DNA of 64,000 nt from Zygnema cylindricum (GCA_037447655.1 JBBHKE010001734.1:1-64000), one strand, 5' to 3'. Positions 33,801 to 44,541 are shown, numbered from the stretch's first letter. Notes: generated by a model not told the origin, from the letters alone. Made by a program: numbers and translations.

Positions 33801-34826
33801 CCTGATAGCAGTATATCTGGAAGTCTCAAATTGAGAAGAGCGTTAGGGACAGGCGATTATTGCAGTAGTAGAGAGGGGGTTGCAGTAGAAGGATCTGAGG
33901 ATCATGGAGCCGAAGAGTCGTCAGCAAACTGGAGAGGTAATCAAAGCAACGGAAGTAGCCATAAGGTAGTAGAGCTTATAGAAGGAGGTAATGGAGAAGA
34001 CTCTGGAAGATCAGCAAGTTCGATGAACCCGGGAATGGATACGTCTGTAAATGGAGTCGCTCGGAGACAAACTGATGGCGCTGAGGGAAATATGTTAGAA
34101 CCAGTTGAAGCTCCCGATATCGGAGGATTTGTTAATGGGGATGAAGTGCCCTCAAGTGCTGTCTGTCCTGTCTGTCAGATGACATTTGATCAACAGGCCG
34201 ACAATGTGCACATTAATGCCCATGTGGATCAGGTGTGTGCTCCATGTCTACCTCCAGTATGTAATTAAGCTTCTTTGTTCCTTTTGTAAGTCTTCTTCCG
34301 TGACCTTTTAGGTTTTCTAATGTTCCACACTTTCAAATCTCCAGGCTGTCCCTAGTCACTGCAGTACACCGTGAATTGTTATCAGCGTTAAAAACGTTCA
34401 TTCGATGCCTTTTTTCTTTTCTGCCTTCGGACCACAAGACAGGGTTAATAACACAACTGTTTTTTGTTAACTCTAATTTATTAAGCTGTTCAAAAACAGC
34501 CACGTCATTTGGAACTGAAATGTAATAAATATCACGAATATAATAGTTTTTCCACACTAAGAATTTCTTTACTCTAATAGCAATTCCTGGAGTAGTCCCT
34601 AGAAGCATCGTTGGTGGGAGAACAGATGCGGGAGGGAGAGAGAGAAGTAGAGGGAGAGGGAGAGAAAGAGAGACAGAGAGAGGGGAGCACTGAGGGGGAG
34701 GGAGGGAGGGGTTGTAAGGAACAGCCGAACTGTTTATGAGTGCATTCAAATGAAATGGAGTTTTTATCGGCTGAGTGGATGGTGGGGTGTTTCTCTTATT
34801 TGCAGTGTCTTGCAAATGTAGGATGA
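27900..34826 (+). CDS. ARI: Ariadne-type RBR E3 ubiquitin ligase (ARI1/ARI2-like) with C-terminal UBZ4-like finger
   Basis: Eight exons: 27900-28019, 28647-28679, 29348-29630, 30040-30520, 31008-31559, 32126-32367, 33616-34232, 34806-34826; phases agree throughout and give 782 aa. It should accept ubiquitin from an E2 at RING1 and pass it through a RING2 cysteine. Seen in order: acidic start; UBA-like segment about 52-90 (IINKTSLLAAQ|LHDLRRVADV); RING1 from Cys121 (CRIC, MDCSHSFCNDCW); IBR about 195-262 (WCPSVPHCGNAI, CVCSQQFCFNC); RING2 about 277-320 with the expected catalytic Cys294 in KNGGCNLV; ariadne helical region to about 570 (RYIHYHSRWKAHMDSL, ENDLLGSL). The tail is Ser/Gly/Glu-rich and ends in a C-x2-C-x15-H-x3-C finger (Cys754, Cys757, His773, Cys777). 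Splice sites are my reading by homology to AtARI2 as remembered. The last two exons are least certain. The start is the first in-frame ATG. Confidence 0.9.
28006..28410. repeat. Seven imperfect tandem repeats of the exon 1/intron 1 junction
   Basis: Units of 55-60 bp starting CTCCTGTATATAAAGTATGT, the last exon 1 codons plus the 5' splice site, recur at about 28006, 28063, 28120, 28179, 28237, 28297 and 28357. Most units also carry TTTTGCAG or a variant, which looks like a 3' splice site, followed by a GTGATGGT-like end. The first unit holds the real donor (28020). The others lie inside intron 1. Confidence 0.8.
34367..34592. mobile_element. Degenerate CACCG/TA MITE in the last intron of ARI
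   Basis: The left end CACCGTGAATTGTTATCAGC is clear and preceded by TA. The right end ACTCTAATAGCAATTCCTGG is degraded. It sits within intron 34233-34805, with a GA-rich tract (34624-34700) after it. It adds length to the intron but leaves both splice sites. Confidence 0.65.
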
Positions 34827-35382
34827 GATCTGTCTTTATGGTAAGGGAGAAATACCTATTGAGAGTAAACGAGCTTCGATAATGTCGCCCACCATTCGTC
34901 ATATGAATGGAGTTCATAATTTCGAACGGAGTTCATGATTCGAATGGAGATTATAATCGGGATGGAGTTCATATGGGTGAGAATTCATTTTGGTCGGTGC
35001 CATTATTGTGACAGGCATTCTGTCAGCTTATAGGCTCTCCAAAACTGTGAGATTGGGACTGGGGCTCTCTTTCTCTTCTTCTTTTTCTTTCTTTTTTTCT
35101 CTTTTTTAGCTTGTCAAGGTTAGGGTTAAACTGTCAAGCGTCGTTAGATTGTAAAATACTAATCCCAATTCAAAGAGGACTTGGAACTTTCAATGTGTTT
35201 GAATTTGTCGCAAATGGTCATGGGATAATTGGGAATCACAAGATATATTCGAGTGATTCATTCATGGACGTGTGGAGCTATATGAGATGGAAATTGCAAA
35301 GAGTCGTGTTTTTGGAATATTTGAAAATTACGATGCGTGTACTCTCATCGGTGAAACTAGGTACTCATTCAGATTGACTTTA
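34827..35382. other. 3' flank of ARI, no gene recognised
   Basis: Follows the proposed stop codon (TGA 34824-34826). Contains TTCTTTTTCTTTC-type pyrimidine runs near 35075-35105 and probably the 3' UTR. No clear polyadenylation signal could be chosen. Confidence 0.45.
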
Positions 35383-35640
35383 GGCGGGGCCTCAATCTTT
35401 AATAATCTTAAATGGTATAAATTTTTGTAATGACGGGTTTTTCCTGGGATGTTTCCTGAAGATTTACTTGAACCCGGAGTTTTGGTTGCACCATCTACCA
35501 ATATTTGGTTGGGATTTTGACCAATTTTGGACCAATATTCTGGTTGGGGTTTTGACGGATATCTGGTTGGGGTTTTGTCCAGTATTTTTCCGGGTTTTTA
35601 CCAATAATTGTTTGGGAATTTGATCAATATTTGGATTGGA
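35383..35640. repeat. Segmental repeat R1, copy 1
   Basis: Near-identical to 41467-41708 (both start GACTTTAGGCGGGGCC and contain GGATGTTTCCTGAAGATTTA). Its second half is built of imperfect 27-30-bp units around CCAATATTTGGTTGGG. Confidence 0.9.
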
Positions 35641-35868
35641 TTTTTACCGATATTTGGTCGGGTCTTTGTCAAAGGTCATAATTTCTTAATAGGTTTGATT
35701 AGTGATGTCATCATTTGAAATGCACCTTCAAAGCCTGTTGTCATATTAGTTTTCCTCTAGAATACATATCACATGCAGCTAAATTTGGTATAATAAAAAA
35801 GCTACTCCAACTCTCGTCGACAGATCTCTGCTCAAAAAAAACCAACCGAGACAAAAAACATCATGTAA

Positions 35869-36640
35869 TCAAACTTTGTTAGGAGTGTGCGATGGTGAAC
35901 AATCCGGGAACCAAAACCGCAAAGAACCATATATTAACAAGATTACCTTATCTAGTAACACACAGGATAAATTAAAAAGCACGATGGTAAACCATCTGAG
36001 TCCGGGGGTACAAAAGGGGTGGAATGGCCAAAACTGAAAAACTACAAGCAGTGCAATAAAAAACAAAGAAAGCATCGTGAACACATAAAAATGGCAAGTA
36101 GAATAAAAGCACCCAAACTCAAAATGAAAAGCATGGCAACTCACTAAACCAAAACAACAACCCCAAGTAGTAGAAGTAGGGTTTTCCAAAATAATATCAC
36201 AAAAAATGCGACGGGCACCATCGAGCAAAACAACATCGATCCGGCGCGAGGGAAGAACATGAGAAACCTCTCGACGCACAGAAAAGCCCCCCGCAGAAGC
36301 GATAGTCGCAACAACGTCGCGGATAGTGTTGTGCGCCTGGAGAAATTCTCCCCTATGGGAGCAGCGAAGCAAATGGGCACCATCGGCCCCTAAGACACGA
36401 CCACATGCGCAAACTAGAGAGCCAAGTAAAGGAGGATGGGGGAGGCCCAGGCGAAACCGGCGGGCGGTGGTGAACTGAGCAGGTGAGAATCGAAGAGTGG
36501 ACAAAATAGGTGTAGCGAATAGCCAAGACCCAGAACCAGGTCCACCAGAAGAGAGAAGACGGGCACGCGAAGAATTATCTAGTAGCAAGTTTAGCCAATT
36601 TGGTAATACGTTTATCCCATGGAGTAATAAGATTGTCATT
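35869..36640 (-). pseudogene. LINE (non-LTR retrotransposon) ORF2 C-terminal fragment
   Basis: The minus-strand frame opens near 36639 and reads through FRLGLPHPPLLGSLVCACG, RVLGADGAHLLRCSHRGEF, HNTIRDVVATIASAGGFSV, RREVSHVLPS, RRIDVVLLDGARRIFCDII and LENPTS. The series C-x-C-G...D-G-x-H-x-x-x-C...R-H-x-x-I-R-D...G...E...R-x-D-V...D-x-x-x-x-x-P is the Cys/His motif plus restriction-like nuclease block found after RT in some plant and algal LINEs. No RT is attached, and after the nuclease block the frame runs into hydrophobic, non-family sequence. A 5'-truncated LINE with decay is the best reading. The exact clade is unknown. Confidence 0.65.
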
Positions 36641-36699
36641 CAATCTCTCATTCGATCTCTTACACAATCTCTCATAAAGTCTCTCGTTGAGGATTAATA

Positions 36700-37644
36700 T
36701 TTCCGACGGCCTCCTGGCTTATGATTTACCGTCGAACTTTGAATAATTCATAGGTCAAATGTGTGAAATCAATTGGAAACACTATACATGGTCACCTCAA
36801 AGTGTTTACGGTATTAAAGGTATAATACACATGTAATATGGGGTAAAAAATCATAAAGCGTTTCTAATTTTTTCCACACATTCACTTGTGAAAAACAGGC
36901 TATCCTGTCTCGGGTTATATAACCAAACGTTTTTCTTTTTTTCTTCTTTTTTTTCTTTTGGAAGGTGAAAGCCTATTCGTGCGTTAATGCAATTTCCCGT
37001 TTTTGTTGCCAATACTTCTATTTATTTCTCAAAATCTGAGTCAGATTCCACGGTATTTAGTGTGGATATGAAGGATGTAAGGAAATTGCCAGGGGCTCCT
37101 TTGTCTATGTACAGATAAACGTATGTACGAAACAATATCCTGAAAAGTAAAAAGATTGGTTTGCAAAACGGTCACGTGACAGGGCAACGAAGATTTGGGT
37201 TTAGCGTTGAATATCGGAGACAAAATATCGACAAATTATATATCGGAAGTTTTGGCCTTCCGGAACCAATGTTATCCTTTAAATTCGACATGTCATCAGA
37301 TGTCACGGTACATCAATACAAGGTTACCTTTTTAGAGATTTTGCACCAATCCGATTGGAATAGCTCTTGGTACTTGTACTTTTCTGCCCGCAAAAACGTG
37401 ATGCGGTCAGCATTTTTCAAACAGCTTAAGGAGCAATTTGAAAATATTCATGGAAAAAAAAAATCAACGCAATTGGTCGGACGGGAAGAGAGAACGTGTC
37501 AAACGAATCTGAAATATTCTTTAAGACAATAGAAGATACACGTCAGCACAAAAAAGTACACATTTGCCGGCTCTGAATGGACTGCCGAAACGACGCAGTC
37601 GTACGCTTAGGAAATCTACCGGTTGTCCTGCTTACAGATCACTA
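36700..37644. repeat. Segmental repeat R2, copy 1
   Basis: Homologous in parts to 41805-43635: GGCCTCCTGGCTTATGATT against CAGCCTCCTGGCTTGTGATT, CAATTGGAAACACT, and the end AAATATTCATGGAAAA through CCGGTTGTCCTGCTTACAG. This copy retains the intact site GAAACAATATCCTGAAAAG (about 37131-37149), which is split by an element in copy 2. No protein was recognised. Confidence 0.8.
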
Positions 37645-38250
37645 CACCGCGAATCGTAATTAGAGTAGATTACTCTAATTCGGTCGCTCGAAATATCGAC
37701 TCTATGACATCAAATATAGTAAACGATTTTAATTTTTTCATTATTCTAATTTAGGTAAGTTTAATTAGCGTAAAAAATTGTAATATAGGCTCGTTTTAAA
37801 TAGCGTGGAGTACGGACAACGTTCGACCGTGCAAAGCTGTACTTTTTTAAGCAAAAAGGTACAAATAATAATTTAATAGAATTGCGCTCACACATGAAAT
37901 CGCACTAAACGAAAAGTCAATCAAAGCCATTCGCATAACTCTCGTCCGTCGACAGCATCGTCGTCATTGTGAACATTAACTGACATTCAACGCGACAAAT
38001 AATACTAACGTCATAATGACGTCAAACCTATACGGACTGACAGATTTTGTACGTCTACATAATTTAGTGTTCAAAATTTCAGCACGGATAATTATAGCCG
38101 ACATAACCCAATATAGAGTACTTAAATAAATTAGAGTAAACTTCCTCTGTGAAAAAGTTGTATCACATGTATTAGAGTTCATTACTCTAATTGGTTTTTT
38201 TTTGTTTTTTAACTCTAATATTTTCACTACTCTAATTACAATTCGCGGTG
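37645..38250. mobile_element. CACCG/TA MITE, long form, 606 bp
   Basis: Ends CACCGCGAATCGTAATTAGA and CTCTAATTACAATTCGCGGTG are inverted complements with one mismatch, flanked by TA (37643-37644, 38251-38252). The subterminal ATTAGAGTAA steps are repeated. On the minus strand 38227-37976 is an 83-aa frame related to the plus frame of the element at 45673-46233, so the two are inverse copies of one subfamily. Confidence 0.88.
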
Positions 38251-38287
38251 TACATTATATTTGAAATTTTGAATTACCAGTGTACTA

Positions 38288-38490
38288 CACCGTGTATCGC
38301 TATTAATGTTTAGAAAAAAAATCGCCACTCAAAACATCTTTAATTCGTACACACTTGTCCGATTTTAAAATTGAGACCGCCAATCAGAAGTTGGGAATCT
38401 TACCTTTCAATCGCAACCGTCAGATCTAAAATCCGACATGCGTGTACGGAGAAAAGATGTTTTATGGAGACGAAAAAAACATTAATGGTA
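38288..38490. mobile_element. CACCG/TA MITE, right end missing
   Basis: Starts CACCGTGTATCGCTATTAAT after TA and keeps GAGACCGCCAATCAGAAG and GTGTACGGAGAAAAGATG, but the right TIR is lost after ACATTAATGG. It corresponds to 44162-44379 in the duplicated copy. Confidence 0.75.
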
Positions 38491-38950
38491 CTTTCGCATG
38501 TAATCGAAACTTAGTCTTGTTACTTTGTTTTTTAGCGAAGATTCTCTGTACAACTTTCAGAGCATTCGAAGGTAAACGCAAATAACTTGTTACTTAAAAA
38601 AGTGACTCACGTAGACGTGTACGAAACAATGTGACAAATGAAGTAGTACACAAATGAGGCAAAACTTCCACTCGCCTTCAATTTGAGGCGTCTCTCCGTG
38701 TAACAGGATCTCCTACCTCTCAAAAAATCCCATTACTACAAACAATCCCAACCACACATTCCACAAATTGGAAAATACACATCCACATTGGACCAGACTC
38801 ACATAAGGATAAACTTTAAATTCAGAGAAGCTTCTATCCACATAACATTAACTTGGTCTCTTGCCCTCGTGACTCAACCCTTCTTATTAAAGCGTTTTCC
38901 ACTACTCTCCACTCTTAATAATTTTATATCTTAACTACTAAAACACTATT

Positions 38951-39219
38951 TAGTTCGTAAGAGATTTCAATGCAAAAATGCATTTTCTCCAATTTGGTGT
39001 TAATCTCTCAGGACCAAGACCAGCCGGGATTTCCACAAACTTTTCCAAAGGAAAAGATGTTTACTCTCCTCTTACACTTCACTATTTATCCATCATCGCC
39101 CTGGACTCGCCAGGCCAGAGTCAACGCTCCGTTTTAACAGGCTTTTACCTGTGCCAATCATTGATGAGCAAGGACTCAGACTGACCAATGCAAAAACGTG
39201 CGAAATCTCTTACTAACTA
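38951..39219. mobile_element. Possible small TIR element
   Basis: GTAAGAGATTTC (38957-38968) and GAAATCTCTTAC (39202-39213) are exact inverted complements, with AATGCAAAAA just inside both ends in the same orientation. No target duplication was found. The 68-aa frame inside has no known motif. Confidence 0.4.
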
Positions 39220-39221
39220 CT

Positions 39222-39760
39222 TAGCACTTTACTAACCAATCAAACGTTACGTTTCACTACGTAACATTTACGTGCAAAAGTGCGCGCCAAACAAACGCGA
39301 CTTCGCACGATCGTGCGTAACAAATTTCGTACGCGAAACTTCCTACGAAATTCTCTTAAGTGAAAGTGACGTTTCGTACTAAAATTTGTATGAAACGAAC
39401 CACCGTGCATACTAAACGTTTCTTTAGAACTTTATGAAACGTACACGCGTAATTTCGGTACTAATTTGACCCTTAACCCGTTTCAATGATACCCACTTGT
39501 TATTTAGACCCCACGCTGTCACCTAAATACACCCATCGCTATAACTTTTAAAATATAACTCCAAATAGCGTGATTCTTTCGCGGACGTCTACCAAATTTA
39601 GTACTCTATAATCATAACACCTAAATACCCTTTTATAAACAAGTTCGATCCGCTATTACTGTTACATCATCCCCTCCTTATTTTTAACTGACCTCAATTA
39701 AAACACCTTTAATTCTCAAGACGGGACTTCTATATTATTATCCCTCCAATACCTTTGTAA
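39222..39760. other. Non-coding stretch, no gene recognised
   Basis: AT-rich, with CGTAC-type steps near 39290-39440. It may include the 3' end of the adjoining gypsy element, but no LTR was recognised. Confidence 0.45.
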
Positions 39761-39764
39761 AAAC

Positions 39765-39840
39765 TCAGAATTTTTATCCTCTAAAGTCAACTCAATTTTT
39801 ATCCTCTAAAGTCGACTCAATTTTTATCCTCTAAAGTCAT
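39765..39840. repeat. 26-bp tandem repeat, three units
   Basis: ACTCAATTTTTATCCTCTAA plus AGTCG/AGTCA occurs three times. The rightmost unit contains the stop codon of the gypsy frame on the minus strand. Confidence 0.85.
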
Positions 39841-41466
39841 CTCATCCTTAGGCCTTCCTAGATAATGCACTTGCCAGAATAAAGTATCGCCGACCTTGAA
39901 CCGTTGACCAACCCAATCTATTACCCATTTGTGGACTTCTGGTTTTATAATTATTGAGGGATCCAATTCCAATTCTCCTTGAGTTGGTCGAAGATTCGCT
40001 GGTTTCAATTGGCTGATGTGTATCACTGGATGAATTTTTGTTGAAGGGGAAAAGTCAAATTTGGCAGCAACTGACGATATCATCTCGATTACAGTAAATG
40101 GTCCAATGTACTTAGGAGCAAATTTCCGCGTAGGATCCGATTGTTCCTCGATCTTGCACCTGTAATGAGTTGTAGAAAGCCAAACCTTTTCACCTGTGCG
40201 TAACACCCAATCACCCCGTTTGCGGTTAGCATTTAATACTTGCCTTCTTTATGCCTCCACTAATGCATCCCGGACAGTTTTCCAAACTGTTTAACGTTTT
40301 CCCAAAACTTTGTTCCAGAACCTCTATTCTCTTGAGTGACCCTTGTTATTAAGTCTAATGCTTCTCTAGGTTGGTATCCGTATGCAACTTTAAATGTTCG
40401 GAATCTTGTACTAGCATGTTTACATGAATTGTATGCAAATTCCATTAATGGCAGTTTAGATTCTCATGTGTTTTGAATTCCAATGCAAACAGTCATAAGC
40501 ATGTCCTCTAGTGTACGGTTAATCCTTTCTGTCTGTCCATCTGTCTGAGGATGATAAGCGGTACTCATTTTCAATTTAGAGCCTAAATTTTGTTGTAATT
40601 CTTTCCAAAAAGCAGACGTAAATTTAGAATCTCTATCACAGACTATAGATAGAGGGACTGCATGATGTCTGACCATGTTGTCAAAATATAACTACTACAA
40701 ATAAAAATATATGACATTTTTTAGTAGTAAAAATCAACAAAATTAGTGATAACTACTCTCCCACTTCAGGATTGCATAATCTATCCCCAATTTGCAAATA
40801 CAGTAAACCATTCTCTAGTCTAAAGTTTTTGACATGCCTCTCAGTCAATGGGTCAGAATTCCCTCCCGAAATATTCTTGCAAATCACAAAAAAATACAGA
40901 TCTTTATCATAACCATTTCTAACAGAAAAACAATTCATATTGAGCCATAACACTTATTTCAAAACATCTACTTAAAGGATCTGCGACTACATTTGTCTTC
41001 CCAGGAATATGTTTGACATTAAATTTGAAATATGCTAATTTCTGCATCCACCTAACCTGTCTGCTAGTCATAATATGTGTATCTCTTAATCTGTGGAAAT
41101 AAGAGAATGTTTTATTATCACAGTAAACTGTAAATTCTTCATTAAAGAAAGAACAACGCAATTTCACCAATGCATGTACGATTGCAAGTAATTCATTTTC
41201 TTGTGCTGTATAGTTCTTTTCAGCATCATTGAATTTTCAGGACTCAAAAGCAATAGGATGGAAGTGTTTGCCGACTTTTTACTTATGACTGCACATAACC
41301 TTGATGAGATGCATCTGTAGTGATCAGAACTTCAAATTCCCCAGCACGGTCACGATACACCAGTGTAGGGGCACAGGTCAACTTCCCTTTTAGTTCCTCG
41401 AATGCTCCCTCCTGATCAGCTCCCCACACAAACATCTCCTTCTCCTGAAGTAAATCCATCAAAGGA
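39817..41466 (-). pseudogene. Ty3/gypsy (chromovirus-like) pol fragment: RNase H, integrase, chromodomain-like end
   Basis: Minus strand, from 41466 down: RT-thumb/RNase H entry (EKEMFVWGADQEGAFEELK), RNase H end (YCDNKTFSYFHRLRDTHI, RQVRWMQKLAYFKFNVKHI, PGKTNVVADPLSR), a remnant of the H2C2 region, then the integrase core (IVCDRDSKFTSAFWKELQ, STAYHPQTDGQTERINRT at about 40540). Then comes the GPF module (KYIGPFTVIEM, HPVIHISQLKP) and a chromodomain-like tail (FWQVHYLGRPKDEMTLED). A stretch between the RNase H side and the integrase core (about 40677-40760) has lost the zinc finger and first catalytic Asp, and several stops interrupt the frames. There is no gag, protease or RT palm. Domain order fits gypsy. 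Chromovirus is inferred from the tail. Confidence 0.85.
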
Positions 41467-41708
41467 CTTTAGGCGGGGCCTCAATCTTTAATAATCTTAA
41501 ATGGTGTAAATTTTTGTAATGACGGGTTTTACCTGGGATGTTTCCTGAAGATTTACTTGAACCCGGAGTTTTGGTTGCACCATCTACCAATGTTTGGTTG
41601 GGATTTTGTCCAATTTTGGACCAATATTCTAGTTGGGTTTTTGACGGATATCTGGTTGGGGGTTTATCCAGTATTTTTCCGGGTTTTTACCAATAATTGT
41701 TTGGGAAT
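41467..41708. repeat. Segmental repeat R1, copy 2
   Basis: Copy of 35383-35640, joined directly to the gypsy fragment. The shared part ends at TTGTTTGGGAATG. Confidence 0.9.
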
Positions 41709-42216
41709 GTAATCTATGAACATGTGACACAAGGTTGCAAGGTGTTGTTTTAGTCTTTAATATAACTGCTAAAACCTATTGTATTGTATAAGAAAAATTA
41801 TAATGTTTCTGACAGCCTCCTGGCTTGTGATTAAGCGTCGAACCTCGAATAATTCATAGGTCAAATGTGTGAGATCAATTGGAAACACTGTACATGGTCA
41901 CCTCGTAGTGTTTACGGTGTAAAAGGTATAATATACATGTAATATGGGGTAAAAAATCACAAAGCGTTTCTAATTGTTTCCACGCACTCACCTGTGAAAA
42001 ACAAGCTATCCTGTCTCAAATTATTTAACCAAACGTTTTTTTTTTTTTGGAAGGGCGTGCGTTAATGTAATCACCCGGTTTTATTGCCAGTACCTCTGTT
42101 TATTTATGAAAATCTGGGTCAGATTCACCACAATATTTAGTGTGGGTATAAAGGATATAAAGAATTTGCCAAGGGCTTCCTTGTCTATGTATAGATAAAC
42201 GTATGCATGAAACAAT

Positions 42217-42688
42217 TGTTGCATTCACACTAGAAATGGATGATGAATGAGACGAGGAAATGAATGTCCTTTTTTTTTGTTTGGACGTGAATCGTCCTTG
42301 ACGTCACCTCACGTCAACAAAAACGTCGCGATGTGATTCATGTTGCCGTACGATTCATCCGTACCATTCATTCATTCATTCGGGATACGACTGCATGTTT
42401 TTTCTGCATTCCGAAAAGGTTTTCGGAAAAAGAGATAACTTACCACAGTGGTCAAGTTTTGACGCACTTGACCGTATGTTTTGTCCCTCGCTACGCTCCA
42501 GATCGTAAATTTTGTCCGTCACTACGCTCCACATCGTTAATTTTGTCCGTCACTACGCTCCAAAAAGGTTGACAGCCGAGCGGTCGAGCTGTTTGGCGCC
42601 TCAGTTTTTGTTTTTTTGCGGAATGAATGGTACTGGATCATTCGTTTCCTCATCTCATTCATTATCCATTTCTAGTGTGAATGCAGCA
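42217..42688. mobile_element. TIR element, 472 bp, AAT target duplication
   Basis: Ends TGTTGCATTCACACTAGAAA and the complement of TGCTGCATTCACACTAGAAA (one mismatch), extending through ATGGAT and beyond. It is flanked by AAT on both sides (42214-42216, 42689-42691). The unfilled site survives in repeat copy 1 at about 37131-37149. Inside, TTTTGTCCGTCACTACGCTC-type units of 33-34 bp occur three times (42479-42563). Non-autonomous. The superfamily is uncertain; a 3-bp duplication would allow a Harbinger relative. Confidence 0.85.
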
Positions 42689-42860
42689 AATATCCTGAAA
42701 AGTGGAAAGATTGGTTTCCCGAAGAGTCACGTGACGGGGGAAAGAAGATTTGGATTTAGCGTTGAAAATTGGAGACAAAATTAGGACCGTCGGATTTAAT
42801 TACACTTTTTATCTGTGACGCCATGTCACTACAGTTTGTTAAGACCGTGCACAAGGAAGA

Positions 42861-43060
42861 CAGTTCTCGAATACAGAACGTGTAAAAATATGTCGCGTGG
42901 AAAAGGTCAAAAAAATCCACGAGGAGTGCGCGTACATGTGCGTACACGTCGCAAAGGCCAGTTCTCGAATACAAAACGTGTAAAATTAGGCCGCGTGGAA
43001 AAGGTCAAAAAAATCCACGAAGAGCACGTGTATATGTGTGTACACGTCGCAAGGGCCATG
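42861..43060. repeat. About 100-bp tandem repeat, two units
   Basis: CAGTTCTCGAATACAGAACG and CGTGGAAAAGGTCAAAAAAA recur about 100 bp apart. A basic 108-aa frame spans them, but it has no known family and is likely a by-product. Confidence 0.75.
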
Positions 43061-43194
43061 TGCCTTCCGTCGGGGTGGCTGCGAATCCGCAGAAATGATC
43101 CCATCACGCTCCCACCGTCAAAGTTTGTCGCCACCTTTTAGTCGTTGCGTTTTGAATTTTAGAATAGTACATTTAATGCCCTCTGTACGAGGTA

Positions 43195-43250
43195 TAAATT
43201 TACCTCCGCTGGTACAGATATTTCCTCCGCTGGTACAGATATTACTTTCA
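43195..43250. repeat. 21-bp tandem repeat, two units
   Basis: CCTCCGCTGGTACAGATATT is repeated head to tail. Confidence 0.8.
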
Positions 43251-43635
43251 GAATTTGCAATCTAAGATTCTTTCAAGATTTTAAACATCTAATATTAACC
43301 TACGTGCTACCAACGAGAATGAGCCACCCAAATATAAAGTGGTTTACTGACGCGACCTAATGGAAGGCACTCCCTTCAGTAAAATTTTCTGTAGAATTAC
43401 TGAGACGCCTAATGGAAGTCCACCTTTAAGGAGCAATTTGAAAATATTCATGGAAAAGAAAAATCAACGCAATTGGTCGGATGAGAGGAGAGAACGTGTT
43501 AAACGAATCAAAAATATTCTTTAAGATAATAAAAGAGACATGTCAGCACAAAAAAGTACACATTTGCCGGCTTTGAATGGACTGCCGAAATGACGCAGTC
43601 GTACGCTTAGGAGTTGTCCTGCTTACAAATCACTA

Positions 43636-44137
43636 CACCGCGAATCGTAATTAGAGTAAATTACTCTAATTCAGTCCCTCAAAAATTTCGACTCTATCAC
43701 ATCAAATAGAGTAAATGATTCTAATTTTTTCATTATTCTATTTAAGGTAAAGTTTTATTAGCGTTTTTAATTCTAATATAGCTTCGTTTCAAATAGTGTG
43801 GGGTACGGACGACCTCCGACCGTGCAAAATTGTACTTCATTAAGTAAAAAAGCACAAATAATGATTTAATACAAGCCGTTATCATGTAGTTGAGTTTTAA
43901 CAAACCACGTAGTGTAAACGTCATAGTGACGATAAACTGTATGTTTTGCCAATTTCTGTACGAATACCTTATTTACATTAGAGGATATTAGCGTGCCAAA
44001 TTAGAGTACTTAAATAAATTAGAGTAAACTTCATAGTTGAAACAACTCTATCACATAAATTAGAGTTCATTACTCTAATTTATTTTTTTAGTTTTTGTAC
44101 TCTAATGTTTTCATTACTCTAATTACGATTCGCGGTG
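43636..44137. mobile_element. CACCG/TA MITE, long form, 502 bp
   Basis: Starts CACCGCGAATCGTAATTAGA and ends with CTAATTACGATTCGCGGTG, with TA on both sides (43634-43635, 44138-44139). It is the duplicated counterpart of 37645-38250, shorter through internal loss. Confidence 0.87.
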
Positions 44138-44541
44138 TACATTATATTTGAATGTGTACTACACCGTGTAACGCTATTAAGGTTTAGAAAAAAAATAGCC
44201 ACTCAAAACATCTTTTATTCGTACACCTTTGTCCGATTTTAATTTGAGACCGCCAATCAAAAGCTGGGAATCTTACCTTTCCATTGCAGCCGTCAGATCC
44301 AAAATCCGACATGCGTGTACGGAGAAAAGATGTTATATGGAGACGGAAAAAACATCAACACTAATAGCGATTCACGGTGTACTGTACTTCTGTTACACAA
44401 ATCATTATAAACTGTAAGAACCGAGAACATTGAAGCGGCTCATTTTAAGCCACGTGTCTAATTTCAGGAAGCATCGTTGTGGATAATAGTCCAAAACGTA
44501 CGAAACTTTGTGCAAAATGCCAAAATACAAACCCTGCATCT
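44009..44541. repeat. Direct duplication D1, copy 1
   Basis: 44009-44541 and 46105-46637 are the same sequence with an exact offset of 2096 bp and only rare differences (for example CGTACGAAAC against CGTACCAAAC). The copied block includes the end of one MITE and all of the next. Confidence 0.93.
44162..44379. mobile_element. CACCG/TA MITE, 218 bp
   Basis: Starts CACCGTGTAACGCTATTAAG and ends CTAATAGCGATTCACGGTG, TA on both sides. It lies inside duplication D1 and is repeated at 46258-46475. Confidence 0.88.

Larger units (their letters stand above)
41805..43635. repeat. Segmental repeat R2, copy 2
   Basis: Copy of 36700-37644, expanded by a TIR element at 42217-42688 and by a different middle part (42781-43428). 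The end from TTAAGGAGCAATTTGAAAAT to TGTCCTGCTTAC is again shared. With R1 and the following MITEs this makes a duplicated segment of about 3 kb. Confidence 0.8.

Noticed and set aside
34233-34268. ARI ending at the in-frame stop 34268 (HVDQVCAPC ending)
   Set aside because: Possible, but a strong donor at 34233 and an acceptor at 34805 give the better UBZ4 ending CLANVG; kept as the alternative.
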